Shown: positions 1 through 12,824 of the stretch, in pieces | Layout: each line of letters starts with the position of its first letter | Numbering within the stretch: position 1 is the first letter of the stretch | DNA from: Dipteronia dyeriana | Taxonomy: Eukaryota; Streptophyta; Magnoliopsida; Sapindales; Sapindaceae | Assembly: GCA_032871835.1 (NCBI GenBank) | Contig: CM065299.1 | Span: forward strand, 1,178,001 to 1,242,000 | DNA length: 64,000 nt | Reading direction: 5' to 3' | Program-made: the position numbers and the translations under genes | The notes under the pieces: generated by a model | Databases searched by the model: none | Told to the model about the DNA's origin: nothing | The model's input: the letters and a program-made list of their open reading frames with translations, nothing else

Positions 1-3000
1 AAAATTAAATGAAATAATTTTGGAAATATAGTATAAAAAGAATATTTTGGATCAAATCGAAGAAGCGTCTTTATAAATTTTAAAAATTATGAATTGTGAG
101 AAGAAATTTTCATTTTTTTAATCCAATTTAAAGTTCATCACAAATTGCCAATCTCGTAACCTACAGTAGACCCACAATGGTGGCGTTTCACGCTGCGGCG
201 GTTTTGTTGACTGTTGAGGGACTGCCGGACTGGTATATCAATCTAATCATCCTCTCGTGACTCTTTTATTGTCTGTGACAAAAGTTTTAAGTTTTTTTTT
301 TTTGCTATATTTGATATGGGTTTGTGTTGATTTTGTGATACATTTGTTTGGTTGGATTAGATCATAGTGAGTGCATTTTAGTTTGCTTTGTTTTTGTTGT
401 TTCCATTTTTAGGAAGAATAATTTTGGGTGTTTTGATGTATTTCCATTACAGTGTTTAGCAAGAGACTGTCAAGCATAACTCATTTTGATTGAGTGCCAG
501 ATATTATGCGTGTGTTGTGAAGCAGTGTCGCAGTGATTAAATAGAAATAAAGAAAAAATAAATATTATTAAATTTATGGCAATGAATTAAATATTTACAT
601 ATGTATCATCTTGTTAAGTTACTGTCCTCTCTAAAGTCTAAACTTTACGTCTTCATTTTTATGTATGATATAAAAAAAATTGTACACACTTTTATCTATT
701 GAGAAAAATAATAATTTTATCTAAAACATATGGAAACACGTGCGCTATCTTCAAGGTATTTATCCGGAATTTCTCTTTGGTAAACTGAATTTTTATCTCA
801 ACTTTTTTAGTAAACACAACAACTCAATTAAATAATCAAGATAAAAGAAAGAAAAGTATAAATTATTATATTTTCGCATAAAGAAGGGAATCAAAATCAA
901 ACCCTTCATGAATTTGTTTTTTCACGGATATTATTCAGAAAATGAAAAAAAAAGGGTTTAAAATGTTCTTTTTGCGGGATGTGTTTATAATTAACTAGTT
1001 AATTAATGCCCTTTGCAATTACTAGTCAATGTCATTCACTATTAAAATCAGTGGTAATGCAGGGTTGGGCTGTCACTGTCACTGTCAATACTCAATAGGT
1101 GCATGCCTGCATGTATCTTAGTCATCTTACTCAATTGAATTTGTGGGCATCTAAAAATATAATAATTATATTTTTTTATTGTTATCCCTATTATCCCTAT
1201 GATTCAAATGGTTGATTTAGAAGTTTTTTATCCAAATCATTGATTCGGAAGTCATTTGTCCGATTACAAACTCATTTATCTATCGATTGGTGCGTCCATA
1301 TAGGTAAAAAAAATAAAAAATGCAATATTTAGAAAGAATATATAGCATTATTGTAGGACAGAATTTGCAATAAGTAATTTTATTTCCACAAATTGTATTT
1401 CTATTTGATTAAGCTAAACATTATTAAAAGTATTATTAGAAAGAGCATTTATTGCGAGTCCGATATATAATACCTACCGTTCGAAGCTTTAATTTGTTTA
1501 TATGTATAATTTGCTGTTAATTTGTTTATTGCGAGTTAATTTGCTGGTCATGGCATGGATTTTCTTTTAGATATTATTTGGGTACTTATCGATCAGTATC
1601 TAACTATACTGATCAATCAATGGTTAATTGACACGTAACCTAAAACAAAAAGAAAATGGTAAAAAGTGAAAAAAAAATTACCACGTGATTGCATCCTAAT
1701 AGAATCAGTATAATTGGATACTGACGGTTAGTACCCAAGCTTTTTCCTTTTATTTTCCGAGGTGGGACTATATTTCTTCTTTCATTTATTTATGCTCTTT
1801 CCAGTTTCTTCCACCTTCTATCCATCACATTTTTCTGTCCTTCTCCCAACAATTATTGATTAAAGCACTTAAGTCATCTCAAAAAAAAAAAAAAATCTCT
1901 CTGTGTTTTAAAAACACATCACAAGCATGCATGTAACAAAAAAGTTTTATTGAATCGGTCACAATCCACTAATTTTAATTGGTTTTACTATATATATATA
2001 AATCTAAATTTTGATTCAAATTATATTTGCAGTGTTTTAAGTTGCCCTTTAACTAAGGCTCTCTATTTACAGAGGTGATGTTTTACTCTTCTCTGCCATT
2101 ATTAGCATGGTGCATTCAATGCACCCATTAATCCAAGGTTTTTTGTGACAATAAATATACATAATGGAACACAAGTTCTTTATAGTTTATACCACTAGGT
2201 TTGGCCGCAAGTGCCTTAGATTGATATTCATAATTTTTGTTGTTGTAATAATTATAAGTTTGATTAAAAATAAATTCAGTTATATTACAAAATATATTTT
2301 TTTACATCATGATTTTAGTCTCATACACATTATACATCATCCTCTTATACAATTTTTTCTATCATTAATCAAAGTCAAATTTATAAACCAGACAAAATCA
2401 AACAATAACTAATAGATTATCGAGATTAAATATAAACGACAGAAACATTATAATATAATGAAAATTCCACAATCAAACCAACCAAATCACCAAACAATCA
2501 ACTCTTATTTATTCCATATAATCAATCTAGATCATAATCAACATGAATGAGATCATAAGTTATGGGATAATTCAGTATTATAGTAATCAAATCATCATTA
2601 ATTCAATATTTTAATTCACCATGACTAGAGTTTGTCAATTGGCATTTTTTTCCTTGAACTACTTAGCACTGTTCAACCTAGAGCTATCATCTTGTTACCA
2701 AAGGAGTAACTGGTATGTTTTGCTTCTTATCTTATGCAATCAAAGTTAAGATTGGTTATACCATATATAAAGGGAATAGTTGATGTTCACATACAATTCT
2801 CATTATTCCTTCATTTTTCTCAAACTTATGCAATTTAGATGAGTACAAAAAGGTATGAATGCCACCTACATCATCAGTATAGCAAGAAAACTTGGATGCT
2901 CAATATTTTTTTCTTCTGGAAGATGTAAATTTCATAGGTTAAAAATAAATTTCGATCAGGTACTCTATCTATCTCTAGATAAAGTATTAGTTCATTATAA

Positions 3001-4193
3001 TTCAATTTCTCATATAAAATTATTTGAAAAGCTATTCGGAAGTTAAGAATAAATCAAATGCAATTAAGGTGATTGAAAATTAACCAACTCTAATATATGG
3101 TCCAATCAAACCTCTTATATAACTCCTATAGTGTTGATTTTGGCCTCAACGGGAACCGCAGTCATGACCCAAAGTGTGGATCATCAATAAGAAAAGAGAA
3201 CCAAAAAAAAAAAAAAAGCTTATGCGATTGCACCTCTTAAAACCAACAGTTTCTGTGTCAAGTATTAGACTCATCATATATATCTCCATTGATCTAAATG
3301 CAAAATGATCATAAGTATCTCATTAATTCAATATGCTCCATAGCAAAATAAAAATCAAATTCAAATGTGGTTTGTTGCTATTTTAATATTGATCTTAGAT
3401 TTTCTTTAATTTTCCTCTTTTACATGAATTTTAAGCCGGTAAAATCGCGTGCAATGACTATGCAACAAAATAAATATTGTAGACGATTTTCCATTTAATT
3501 ACTCTCTATATTTCTCCATTCCTCGATAAAATTTAACCAACAAGAAGGAGCCTTTATCAAATTAAGAATTCTGCTACATAAAACATGCTTACTCTAACTT
3601 TAAAAATCGCTCTTTTTTCCCTTCAAATTCATCCATTTGACTTTTAAATTTCACTTCATTCAACAATTACCTCCACAAAACTATCAGATAAACAATTCCA
3701 CCTACAATACTGACAATTAAAAAGAAAACTATCAGCTAGAAGATTTCTGGTTCCTAAATCGTTGATACATATATACCCGATGGCCTAACTTTTTCCTCTT
3801 TTATTTTCATTTTTTTTTTATTTCTTAAAATCCAAACGACAATTTAACCCCTCATTCAGTTTATTTTGCATTTAGTTATAGGTAATTTGGAAACTTTGTT
3901 AAGGAAGAAGGGTAATAGAAAATATATATAAAAAGATGAAATAAAATACAAAAAAGAAATTGAAAATAAATAAAATATATCAAATGACATTTATATTCCT
4001 ATATTAATAGATTATTTGAAGGAATTTTTATGTTGCAGTAGGATAAAAATGTAATTTTCTTTTCAAAAAAATATTAAGAGGTCTCAACTAATTAATAATA
4101 ACAATACCAATGTTCAATGTGTCTCAACTTATTGATGACGTTTCAGTTCGAGTTGCCATCATTACAATGGTACAGATAATAAAAAATTATTAA
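1..4193. other. Gene-poor AT-rich region
   Basis: I see no supportable gene here. The only GC-richer stretch is about 175-232, where an ATG opens 19 codons that end at a possible GT donor (GTATATC). It could be a leftover first exon or 5' leader, but no following exon can be joined to it convincingly. Short open frames near 2164-2412 and 2855-3046 have AT-driven composition and no recognisable motif. Poly-A/T runs occur near 1880 and 3200. Confidence 0.6.
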
Positions 4194-5244
4194 TCAAAAT
4201 TGATCATTAAAATCCTTGATTTGAACATTCAATCTTCTAAACCAGATGGAGTGAACTGTCATATAAAAACAATCAAATCTCTTGGGAGTTTCATTGACCA
4301 CAAAATGCCTCTGGATTTGTTTAACTCTCCTTTTCCTTCTCAAGTACTGTCTCTGAGATATATTCATCAAAATGTTCTTCAAATTAGGTATCTCCTTTAC
4401 TTCCACCTTCACAGAAAATGTCTTCCAATTCAAAGCATCACTAAATGGAGGCACATAACCATCTTTGATGATCACAGGAACACATCCGGCATAGATTGCT
4501 TCAACAATTCTAGGGCTTCCAACTTCATACCCACTTGGACAGAGGCATAACTTGCTCTTTAGTATTGTACGAAACACCCGCAGGGAGGTATTCATAGACT
4601 TGAATGTCTCGGTCTCTGTTGTTTTTCCAGTGTTGGAATAGTAGGGACCGGATGTGGCCATGATCACCGCCGGCGAAGAACACCAGGATCGAGCGGTGGG
4701 AAGCAGAGAGGCCTCCGAGAAGTCCCCCAAGTTTTCCGGTAGGATAGAGTCCTGGAAGTGTGACATCCTTGCTCGGGTTGAATCCTTCAGAAGTGTTGGC
4801 ATTGCATAATACTCCAATTGACTTATTGAATAAGTTAGGTACAAATTTTTATGTTTGTGGGCCCTATAAAATAAATGTAATGCCAATCATATGAATTGAA
4901 TATATAAGAGGAAAAAAAAAAACAGTTGTTGAATATATAAGGCGATATGCAGAAGTGGGGTTATCTGGGCTGATGTTTAGTTTGCTGTTGTTGCTTGGTA
5001 GTTGGGTTGGATCTGTCTTTCTGCATGTTAGCTGTTTCCTGTTTTTTGTCTGGTGTTTTGTTTTTGGTTTTGGGATGGTGGGCTTTGTTTTGTTGTCTTC
5101 AGTGTGGTTGGGTCCAGCTTCAGTGGGCTGGTTTTTTTCTTTCTGTTTGTTGTACTTCCAATGTCAGGTATGTTGTAGTCTCCCGGGGAAAAAACCATGG
5201 CCCCATCGGAGTCTTTTGTCCGATAAATGTTGTAAAATTCAAAG
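4194..5244 (-). pseudogene. GT47 exostosin-like glycosyltransferase pseudogene (copy 1)
   Basis: This is a dead copy of the neighbouring GT47 gene. Its last exon runs on the minus strand from about 4863 to 4194 and keeps the conserved C-terminal glucuronyltransferase-like motif CPSGYEVGSPRIVEAIYAGC. An in-frame TAA lies a few codons into this exon, where the intact copy has TCA. An 8-nt deletion near 4560-4575 changes the frame, so the long open frame here is a chimera of a wrong frame followed by the right one. A fragment of exon 3 survives at about 5166-5244 with an internal deletion of roughly 46 nt, and it is separated from the last exon by unrelated sequence (4936-5164). Exons 1 and 2 are missing. 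Family assignment is secure and so is loss of function; whether it is transcribed cannot be seen. Confidence 0.85.
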
Positions 5245-5483
5245 TCACGAAATAGCGGTAATCAAATATTTGTTGTGTTCAAACTTTATGATGTGTAAAA
5301 TTTATCCGATACTATTTAAAAATTAATCAACAATCATTTACGAACTATTTAATAATAAATAATAACGTAGCTAAATGGTAATATCACCTCAATTAAAACA
5401 AATATCTAAAAATGTTTCAGATTCAAATCGATACCATTGTAAATGGTATATATAAAAAAATATATATAATTAATAATTAATAA

Positions 5484-7178
5484 TCAAGATTGATCATCAA
5501 AATCCTTGATTTGAACATTCAATCTTCTAAGCCAGATAGAATGAACGGTCATGTGAAAAATATCAAATCTCTTTGGAGTTTCATTGACCACAAAATGCCT
5601 CTGGACTTGTTTAACTCTTCTTTGCATTCTCAAATACTGTCTCTGAGATATATTCATCAAAATTTTCTTCAAATTAGGTATCTCCTTCACTTCCACCTTC
5701 ACTGAAAATGTCTTCCAATTCAAAACATCACTAAATGGAGGCACATAACCATCTTTGATAATCACAGGAACACATCCAGCATAGATTGCTTCAACAATTC
5801 TAGGGCTTCCAACTTCATACCCACTCGGACAGAGACAGAATTTGCTCTTTCGCATCATCGAACTGTACGATACCCCCGCAGGGAGGTATTCATGGACTTG
5901 AATGTCTCGGTCTGTGCTGTTTTTCCAGTGTTGGAATAGTAAGGACCGGATGTGTCCATGCTCACCACCAGCGAAGAACGCCAGGATCGAGCGGTGAGAC
6001 GGTGAGAGGCCTCCGAGAAGGCCCCCGAGTTTTCCGGTAAGATAGAGTCCTGGAAGTGTGACATCCTTGCTTGGGTTGAATCCTTCAGAAGTGTTGGCAT
6101 TGCATAGTACTCTAATTGACTTGTTGAACAAGTTAGGTACAAATTTTGATGTTTTTGGACCCTTTAAAATAAATGTAATGCCAATCATATAAATTGAATA
6201 TATAAAGTAAACAAAACAAAACAAAAAAACGTCAGGGGTTCACTAAGAGGATCTGAATACATATAACATACGATTTGCATACCCAATCATGGCAAGCTAG
6301 CATAAAATGATCAGCTCCGAGGCTTCGATTCCAGAAGGGATATTTAGTGGAAACGGTGTTGATGTAATCAACCACAGTTCTTTCAATGCCAGGGATCCTG
6401 TAGTCTCCTGGAACAAAGAGGTATTCAACCAATTTCACAACACTAAATGGGAGGAAAAAAACCAAGGCCTCATCGGAATCTTTTGTCCGATAAATGTCGT
6501 AAAATTCCAAGTCACGAAATAGCGATCCCTCCGAGGAATATATGTTTTTGCATGGACCGTCGTGAAACAATGGTAGCTCTCCTTCTTCGTATACATATAT
6601 CTTGAACAATTTCTCCATCTCCAAGTAACTCCTGTAAATTTAAACATATGATTATCACATATCAGAAGACGACAGTAGTCTGTAGCTAGCAGGTCTCTTG
6701 GTATAATTAATTACCTGTGGAAGGCATTAGCGTTTGTGTATATCGAGCCTCGAGGAACGTAATCGGGGTCTCGATGGGTTGATGTTGAATTTCTGATCAA
6801 GGCAGCTTCTCTAATGGAGGATCTGGCTCTAGCCAAACCTGCTTCAAGTTTCTCCAATTTACTGTATCTTCTAACAACTTTATGAACTTGGGGGACTTGT
6901 TTTTGTTGATCCTGGAAAACCATGATGATCACCAAATTAAATCAAGAAAATCGTAACATTACTGAACCTGTACAATAGTAGTATTTTTCGAAATCGAAAA
7001 GAGAAAATACTAAACTATATCAATTAATTACCAGTACATGATTAGAACCCGATAAGAAGCCAACATTCCATGTTAATGGAGACCAAGAAGAGTTACCAGC
7101 AGGACCATTAAGTAAAATAATAACAAGTAAGACCACAGCCAGAAAGAAAAACGATGAAGAAGACCAGTAACTTTTCAT
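5484..7178 (-). CDS. Probable GT47 glycosyltransferase (exostosin family, At5g03795/At5g25310-like), intact
   Basis: Four coding exons on the minus strand: 7178-7032, 6911-6715, 6631-6283 and 6161-5484, all with GT..AG introns and matching phases, giving 456 aa. The N-terminus (MKSYWSS then a hydrophobic run to about residue 28) looks like a type II signal anchor, as expected for a Golgi enzyme. A basic stem follows, rich in R and K. The exostosin domain starts near LFKIYVYEEGELPLFHDGPC and includes HDWGP, split by intron 3. The C-terminal part holds CPSGYEVGSPRIVEAIYAGC and PFSDVLNW. Family members transfer sugars to cell-wall polysaccharides or related acceptors; donor and acceptor cannot be told from sequence. 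It is the only undamaged member of this three-copy cluster. The start was chosen because it supplies the membrane anchor typical of the family and joins in phase. Confidence 0.88.
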
Positions 7179-7984
7179 AGCTTTTGAAAACAATAAACCA
7201 TCATGAAATTAATTTCTTGTTTCATTTCAAGCCATTTTTTTTTACTTAGATTAATTAAACCAATAAAGTTTGATAATTATCTTTGTCTTTCTTTTCCTAG
7301 TTTCACATTTATGATAATTATCGTGTTATTACTAATTATATTAGATTTTGATTAAATGTTTATCATTTTAAATTAAGATTATCAATTTAGTGTTTCAGTT
7401 TTATCATAATTGTAATACGCTTTCAATTTATTTAAAGAGGTTTTTATTTTTATATTTTGTTGGTGATTTCCACCTTCTTGTGTGAATGTGTTATGTATAT
7501 ACTCGGTCACTTGAATCTAAAATGGGATGCGGTTGAGTTAGTGATTTCTAAGCATAAAAAATAATTATTTCGCTACCATTTGATAAAAGCTTTTAAAAAA
7601 TATATGGTACTGAATTAATAGATACTTCCAAAAAAAATAAAAAATCGATCCTACATTTATCAGCGGTAAAATCATTATTACAAAGTAAAAAAAAAAAAAG
7701 TTAGTGAAATTTCAATTTTAAATAATTTCAATCACCTATTAAAAAATTATTAAAAATGATGTTCCAATTTATCTAACCAACTAAATTGGATCATATATAC
7801 ATAGTCATTTATATTTATCCAATTTGATTAGTTAGACATTTAGACAGAATGACACGATATCACAATAACACAGTAACACAATTTTTTAACATGTGATTTG
7901 AATCTAATTTTAAAATCTACACCATAAATTCATTTTACCACTTCAACATTTCTACTCTTTTTTTAAGTATGACCACTTCAACAT

Positions 7985-8033
<49 letters not shown>

Positions 8034-8173
8034 CGACAAGATAAGTACACCTCTCACACCTACACCACTAGGTGAGTTTGAGTCCTCCAGGCTCCACCTC
8101 CAAAAAAAAAACCTGAATTTTTATATTATACTTTTAAAAAAACAATACAATATCTAATTTTGATTATTATTAT
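7179..8173. other. Intergenic region with microsatellite
   Basis: This is sequence upstream of the intact GT47 gene and downstream of GT47 copy 3. It is AT-rich and I see no gene. It contains a long AT dinucleotide array, listed separately. Directly after the array, about 8040-8110, is a GC-richer stretch with GAGTTTGAGTCCTC (resembling a pol III B box) followed by a run of A. That could be a small SINE remnant, but no A box or target duplication is visible. Confidence 0.5.
7988..8029. repeat. AT dinucleotide microsatellite
   Basis: An uninterrupted TA/AT array of about 42 bp (21 units). Such arrays are typically length-polymorphic between accessions. Confidence 0.95.
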
Positions 8174-9378
8174 TCAACAATTTATGCATACATTTAATCT
8201 CCGAAGCCAAATTGAATGAAGAATCATATGAAAAACATCATATCTAATGGGAGGATTGTTCACAACAAAATGTCTATGAACCATCTTCACTCTCTCATAC
8301 ATTCTCATGTATTGATCTTCAAGAATCCCCATCAGGATCTTCTTCAGGTTCGGGATTTCGCTCACCGGAACCTGAATCGAAAACGAATCCCAATCTAGCA
8401 CGTCGCTGAAAGGTATGACATAATGTTGTGATATCAACACAGGGATGCACTCAGCATAGATGGCCTCAACAATTCTTGGACTCGCCACTTCATATCCACT
8501 AGGGCATATGCAGAATTTGCTCTTTTTCAACATTTCATGGTATGATAATTACTGAGGCAGGTTTTCATAAACTTGCACATCTTTGTCTTTCTCCTTCCAA
8601 TGTTGGAGAAGCGCTGCCCGGATTTTCCCTTGCAATCGGCCAGCGAAGAATGCTAGGATCGTTCGCCTAGACGGGGGTAATCCCCGGGTTAGAGATCTGA
8701 TTGCTCCTGTCACTAGGTTGATTTCAGGAATTGGTGCATCTTTCTTTGGATTGAAATGCTCTGAGGTATTGGCATTGCATAGTGCCTGGATGGAATTGTA
8801 ATAAAGTTCATGGACGTACCGGGTTGCTCGTGGACCCTGCGATAATAAAATAACAAATTCAAATAAAGAAAGTGACCATTTCATATATATTAACTAAAAT
8901 AGAGAAAAAAGATTGTTGATTTCGATATTCTTTAGACAAAATCTATAAATTGTCAGAGAAATCTGTGAAATATATGTTAATTATTTCGTTTTAAGCCCTT
9001 ATAAATGACACAAGAGATTGATCATTTACCCAATCATGGCAGGAAAGCATGAAACAATCAGTTCCGAGGCTTCGATTCCAATACCGATACTTGTGAGAAA
9101 TGATTCGAACATAATCAGAAACAGTATGTTGTAGAACAGCTTTGTCGCGAATGATCGGATCAAAGAGGTGTTCAAGTATCATCACTACACTGAATGGGAG
9201 AAAATACACATGAGCTTCCTCAAGATTTCGAATCCGAAATTTGGTTTTCGTCTCGATGAAGCTCAGAAAGATCCCTTCCATGGAGTATATGCTCTTGCAA
9301 GGAGCATAGTGAAATAAAGGTGGCTCTCCCTCTTCATAGACAAAGATTTTAAACAGCTTTTCCATTAACAAATAACTC
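8174..9378 (-). pseudogene. GT47 exostosin-like glycosyltransferase pseudogene (copy 3, 5'-truncated)
   Basis: Two exons are recognisable on the minus strand. Exon 3 (about 9377-9030) carries LFKIFVYEEGEPPLFH and ends at HDW before a GT donor. Exon 4 (8836-8174) carries CPSGYEVASPRIVEAIYAEC and ends WLRRLNV. Exon 4 has an in-frame TAA between YENLPQ and LSYHEM, at about 8549-8551, in a position normally occupied by a glycine codon in related proteins. The acceptor of exon 3 also looks disturbed (CAAG rather than CAGG). No exon 1 or 2 can be found upstream; instead a MULE transposon starts within about 100 bp of exon 3. It is more divergent from the intact copy than copy 1 is, so the duplication is older. 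A readthrough or recoded product is unlikely. Confidence 0.8.
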
Positions 9379-9479
9379 TTGAACCAATTTAATTAACAGA
9401 TTAAGTCAATCTAGAATTAATAGCAAGGCAGCATCATATATATCAAATAAGTTATCAATTACAACAGAAAAGTAATAGT

Positions 9480-11848
9480 AATGTACCGTGCCGCCGCAAG
9501 GGCGTGAGAACATGGAAAATGATCCATTTGAAATTTGTTGCAAATACAAGTCTTCCGGGTTAAGTCAACAGTCCACTGTTTTCCAGACCGCTTGACCGAG
9601 AAAATGTTCTAATCGACTGGATTTACGGTCAAATAACCACACTTCTCCACATGTTTTAAGAGTACAAGATGTGTTGTGTCGGTCAACTGATGACGCATGG
9701 TTTGTGCAGCTCTATAGTGATCATGAAACCACTGTTACAGCATATTCCTAATGAACTCAGCTAGAGTCAACATAGGCAGTTGACGTGCAAATTTTAGGCA
9801 TGAGTTTATGCATTCTGCAGCATTAGTCGTCATCAACCTGTACCTTCTTTCCGGACAGTGTACATTGGACCACTTGTGTGGACCGGCATCAATTACATAA
9901 TCGTATGCATTTTAGTGCAAGTTTCTTAACTCTTCCATATGCTGGTTATATTCAAACTCGGTGTATGCGCGGGCTGCTTTGTCCATTATTGCGGCAACAT
10001 CCTTCATATGAAATCGTTTTTTGACATTTTCAGCAAAGTGCCAACAACATATGGTATGGGTGGCATAAGGGAATACTTTAGAAATCTCTGCTTCAATGCT
10101 TGCATGCCTATCAGAAATGAAAACTAGCTCATCAATATGACCTAGGGAACCCTTCAAGCAATCCAAAAACCATTCTCATGAAAGGTTGTTTTCTGAGTCG
10201 CCGTACCCAAAAGCAATTGGATACACCTGTTCGTTCCCATCTTGTGCTGTTGCAACAAACATTGTACCCCGGAATCGTCCCTTCAAATGGGTACCATCAA
10301 CGACAATGACTAGACGCATACACGTCCGGAATCCTCTAATTGAGGCACCAATCGCCATGAAGAAGTACAGAAATTTACCATCTTCATCGCACTATAAATC
10401 AGTGATTGTGCCGGGATTTTATTGTTCCAAAACGTAACCAAATGATGGAAGCAGTTGGAAGGTTTCCTTATGCGTTCCATATGTTAGTGACAACGCATAA
10501 TCAAGGGCGGTGTGTGCCTTACTGTACATTATTTGGATTCCATACATTGATTTCATGTCGGCGATTATGTCCTTCGGACGCATTAGTCGACCATCTTGTT
10601 GTTGCAGTCTAGGTGCAATAACTTCTCCAATTATGACTGCACTAGCTTGTCGGTGCCGGCGGTGAATTTCCTCTAACGGACAAGTGTGTTCGTTGACAAA
10701 CTTCTTACTTGAAAGTATGTGCCTTCATCTCTCCTTACCGCTCTTAACTTCCACGTACAATTTCCCATCAAACAAACTAGATGTAATGTTGTCTTATTGG
10801 ACCTTTTCACCTTCCACTCGAAGTTCTACCACATTGCAAAATGGCCTACTAGTCTCTTCAAATCCTTTTTCGTTACAAAAAATTGGCATTTATATATCAT
10901 GCTTGTAGGTTCATCTTCAATCAAGTTCCTGCTTCCACCTATACCAAACGAGTATGAATCTGCTCCTGGAATAACCCATGTTGTGGCATTATCAGAATCA
11001 TCTGGAGTTACATTAGCCCGGACCTTGGAGTTCCCAGCTATATCTGGTGCACTGGAACTAAATCTTTGTACACGTCTTACACTTCTTTCTGTTTCGACAG
11101 GTTCTTCATCATCCTCATTGTTCTGTACATTATCTACCGGATTCAAATTGCCCTCATTATCCACCTCATGAATCCGCCCAACATTCGGTGTTGTATTCTG
11201 GTCATTGTTGATGTCATTGTAGATCTCATTGTATTGCTGGTTGTACTGCTGGTTGTACTGCTGGTTGTACTGCCTTACATTCATCTTAATTTGACAACCA
11301 AATACATTGTCGAATTGAGGTCCCAGTGTATTATCGTGGGCGGCTACTTCCGGTGGGACAACACATATGTTTTCTCGACCATCAATCTCACTTCTTTCTA
11401 TGAACAAGTGGTTGCTTCCGTCTGACGATCGAAATTGTTGGGTGTTATCAGGATGAGGGATATCTTCACCAATGACACCTCTTGCTGGCATCTCGATTAC
11501 ACTAACACATACTTGAGGGATCAACCTATCTTCCCCTAGCATAAACTGAACATCATCATTGTTTCTTATAAATGTACGACATGTAGTCCTAGGAACAATT
11601 GATAGAGACTGTAGCTCAGCACTGTATTTGTTCTCATCAAACTTCACAATGGTTTGCACGATCGACACCAGTTCATCGTAACTCAGATTCTTTGACACAT
11701 ACAAACCTTGGTTATCGGAACCTAAATACCTCTGATTTCCGTCTGGTAATTGCTCCCATCGACCGTTGTAAGATATGACTATTCTCACCCTATCCATTGT
11801 CCTGTCAAAACCAACATCAAAAACCATTAATAAGAAAAAAAAAATCAT
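9480..11848 (-). mobile_element. Decayed Mutator-like (MULE/MuDR) transposase gene
   Basis: On the minus strand the parts run in the MuDR order. The N-terminal region is an open frame of 340 aa at 11848-10826. A MuDR-type DNA-binding region follows at about 10830-10560. The MULE transposase core is at about 10358-9912, with VVDGTHLKGRF, then FISDRHASIEAEI and CCWHFAENVKKRF. The SWIM zinc finger is at about 9600-9480, with CICN and PCSHALAAARY, giving the CxC..CxH pattern. The gene is dead. In-frame stops occur at 10826-10828, 10392-10394, 10176-10178, 9912-9914 and 9609-9611, another stop lies just before GTITDL, and there is a frameshift near 10700. Terminal inverted repeats and a 9-bp target duplication could not be identified, so the element's limits are uncertain. 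It probably extends to the repeat array and beyond, towards 12820. Confidence 0.85.
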
Positions 11849-11894
11849 ATTAAATTTACAATTATAAAGGGTTAAACAAAAATCAAAAGTGTAA

Positions 11895-12365
11895 GATATG
11901 AAGGTTTTTTTTTAAACTGATCGAGCTTTTTTTCATACATGATCGAGCCATTTTTGTACATGATCGAGCTTTTTCTAACGGGATCGAGCTGTTTTTGTTT
12001 AAAACCCAACTCTTTTTCTACATAATCGAGCTTTTTAATATACGGCTCGAGCTTTTTTTCAAATATGGCTTGACCTTTTAATTTTACGGATAAAACTTTT
12101 TTTTAGGAATCGAGCTTTTTTGTGAATGATCAAGTTTTTTTTGTGCGGGATCGAGCTTTTTCGGTGAGGGATCGAGTTATTTGTGTGAGGGATCGAGTTT
12201 TTTTGTGATGGATCGAGTCTTTTTTCGAGGAATCGAGCTTTTCTTTTTACGTATCCAGCATCTATTTTTTGGATCGAGCTTTTTTTCAATGTTTCGAGCT
12301 TTTTTTCAAATTTTCGAGTTTTTTTACAAATGTTTCGAGCTTTTTTTAAAACATTTCCAGCTTTT
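11895..12365. repeat. Degenerate GATCGAGC-T tract tandem array
   Basis: About twenty imperfect units of the form GATCGAGC followed by 5-8 T and a variable spacer, giving a period of roughly 18-25 bp. The core TCGAGC is the most conserved part. The array lies just 5' of the MULE transposase gene. On the minus strand it creates an artificial open frame rich in lysine and arginine, which I do not regard as a gene. The position suggests subterminal repeats of the transposon, but this is inference. Confidence 0.8.
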
Positions 12366-12824
12366 ATGCCCAATATTATAAACTTGTTTGCACCACTACA
12401 ACTCAACTCGGCCAAATATATATACAAAAAAAAATATGCATACATGTTCATTCATTCTTTGTAAAAAGTTTACAACTCTAGGACATCAACATAAAAAAAT
12501 TGAGACAACATGTTCATTAATGTTCATACAGTGTTATACCACACAGAAATACAATAAAAAATGGAAATGAAAATCAAAAATATTAATTTACCTTCTTCTG
12601 CAATATCTGGAATGGACCTCCTTTTCTAAAGAAAAAATGGAGTAGGTGATTGATTTTCAGACAACTAAAATGGACGACGGCTTTTAATGAATAAAATATC
12701 GATTATTTAAGGGCAATTTCGGTAGCTCACCATAATAGGTGCATTTTAAATTAACTTATTATAACGGTGACATCACTGCAAGGGACCCAAAAAAAGGTGA
12801 CATTCCTCACCATTTCCACGTGAT

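Noticed and set aside
2164..3046. Two short open frames (82 and 63 codons)
   Set aside because: Composition is dominated by Ile, Phe and Lys as expected from AT-rich non-coding DNA, and no motif or neighbour supports them.
4955..5326. 123-codon plus-strand open frame with a very hydrophobic, Phe/Leu/Val-rich product
   Set aside because: It spans unrelated insert DNA and the antisense of a GT47 exon remnant. The hydrophobicity follows from T/G-rich composition, and no homologous domain is recognised.
12059..12451. 130-codon minus-strand frame encoding a repetitive Lys/Arg-rich protein
   Set aside because: It is a translation of the GATCGAGC-T tract array; no start context, splice partner or recognisable domain supports a gene.
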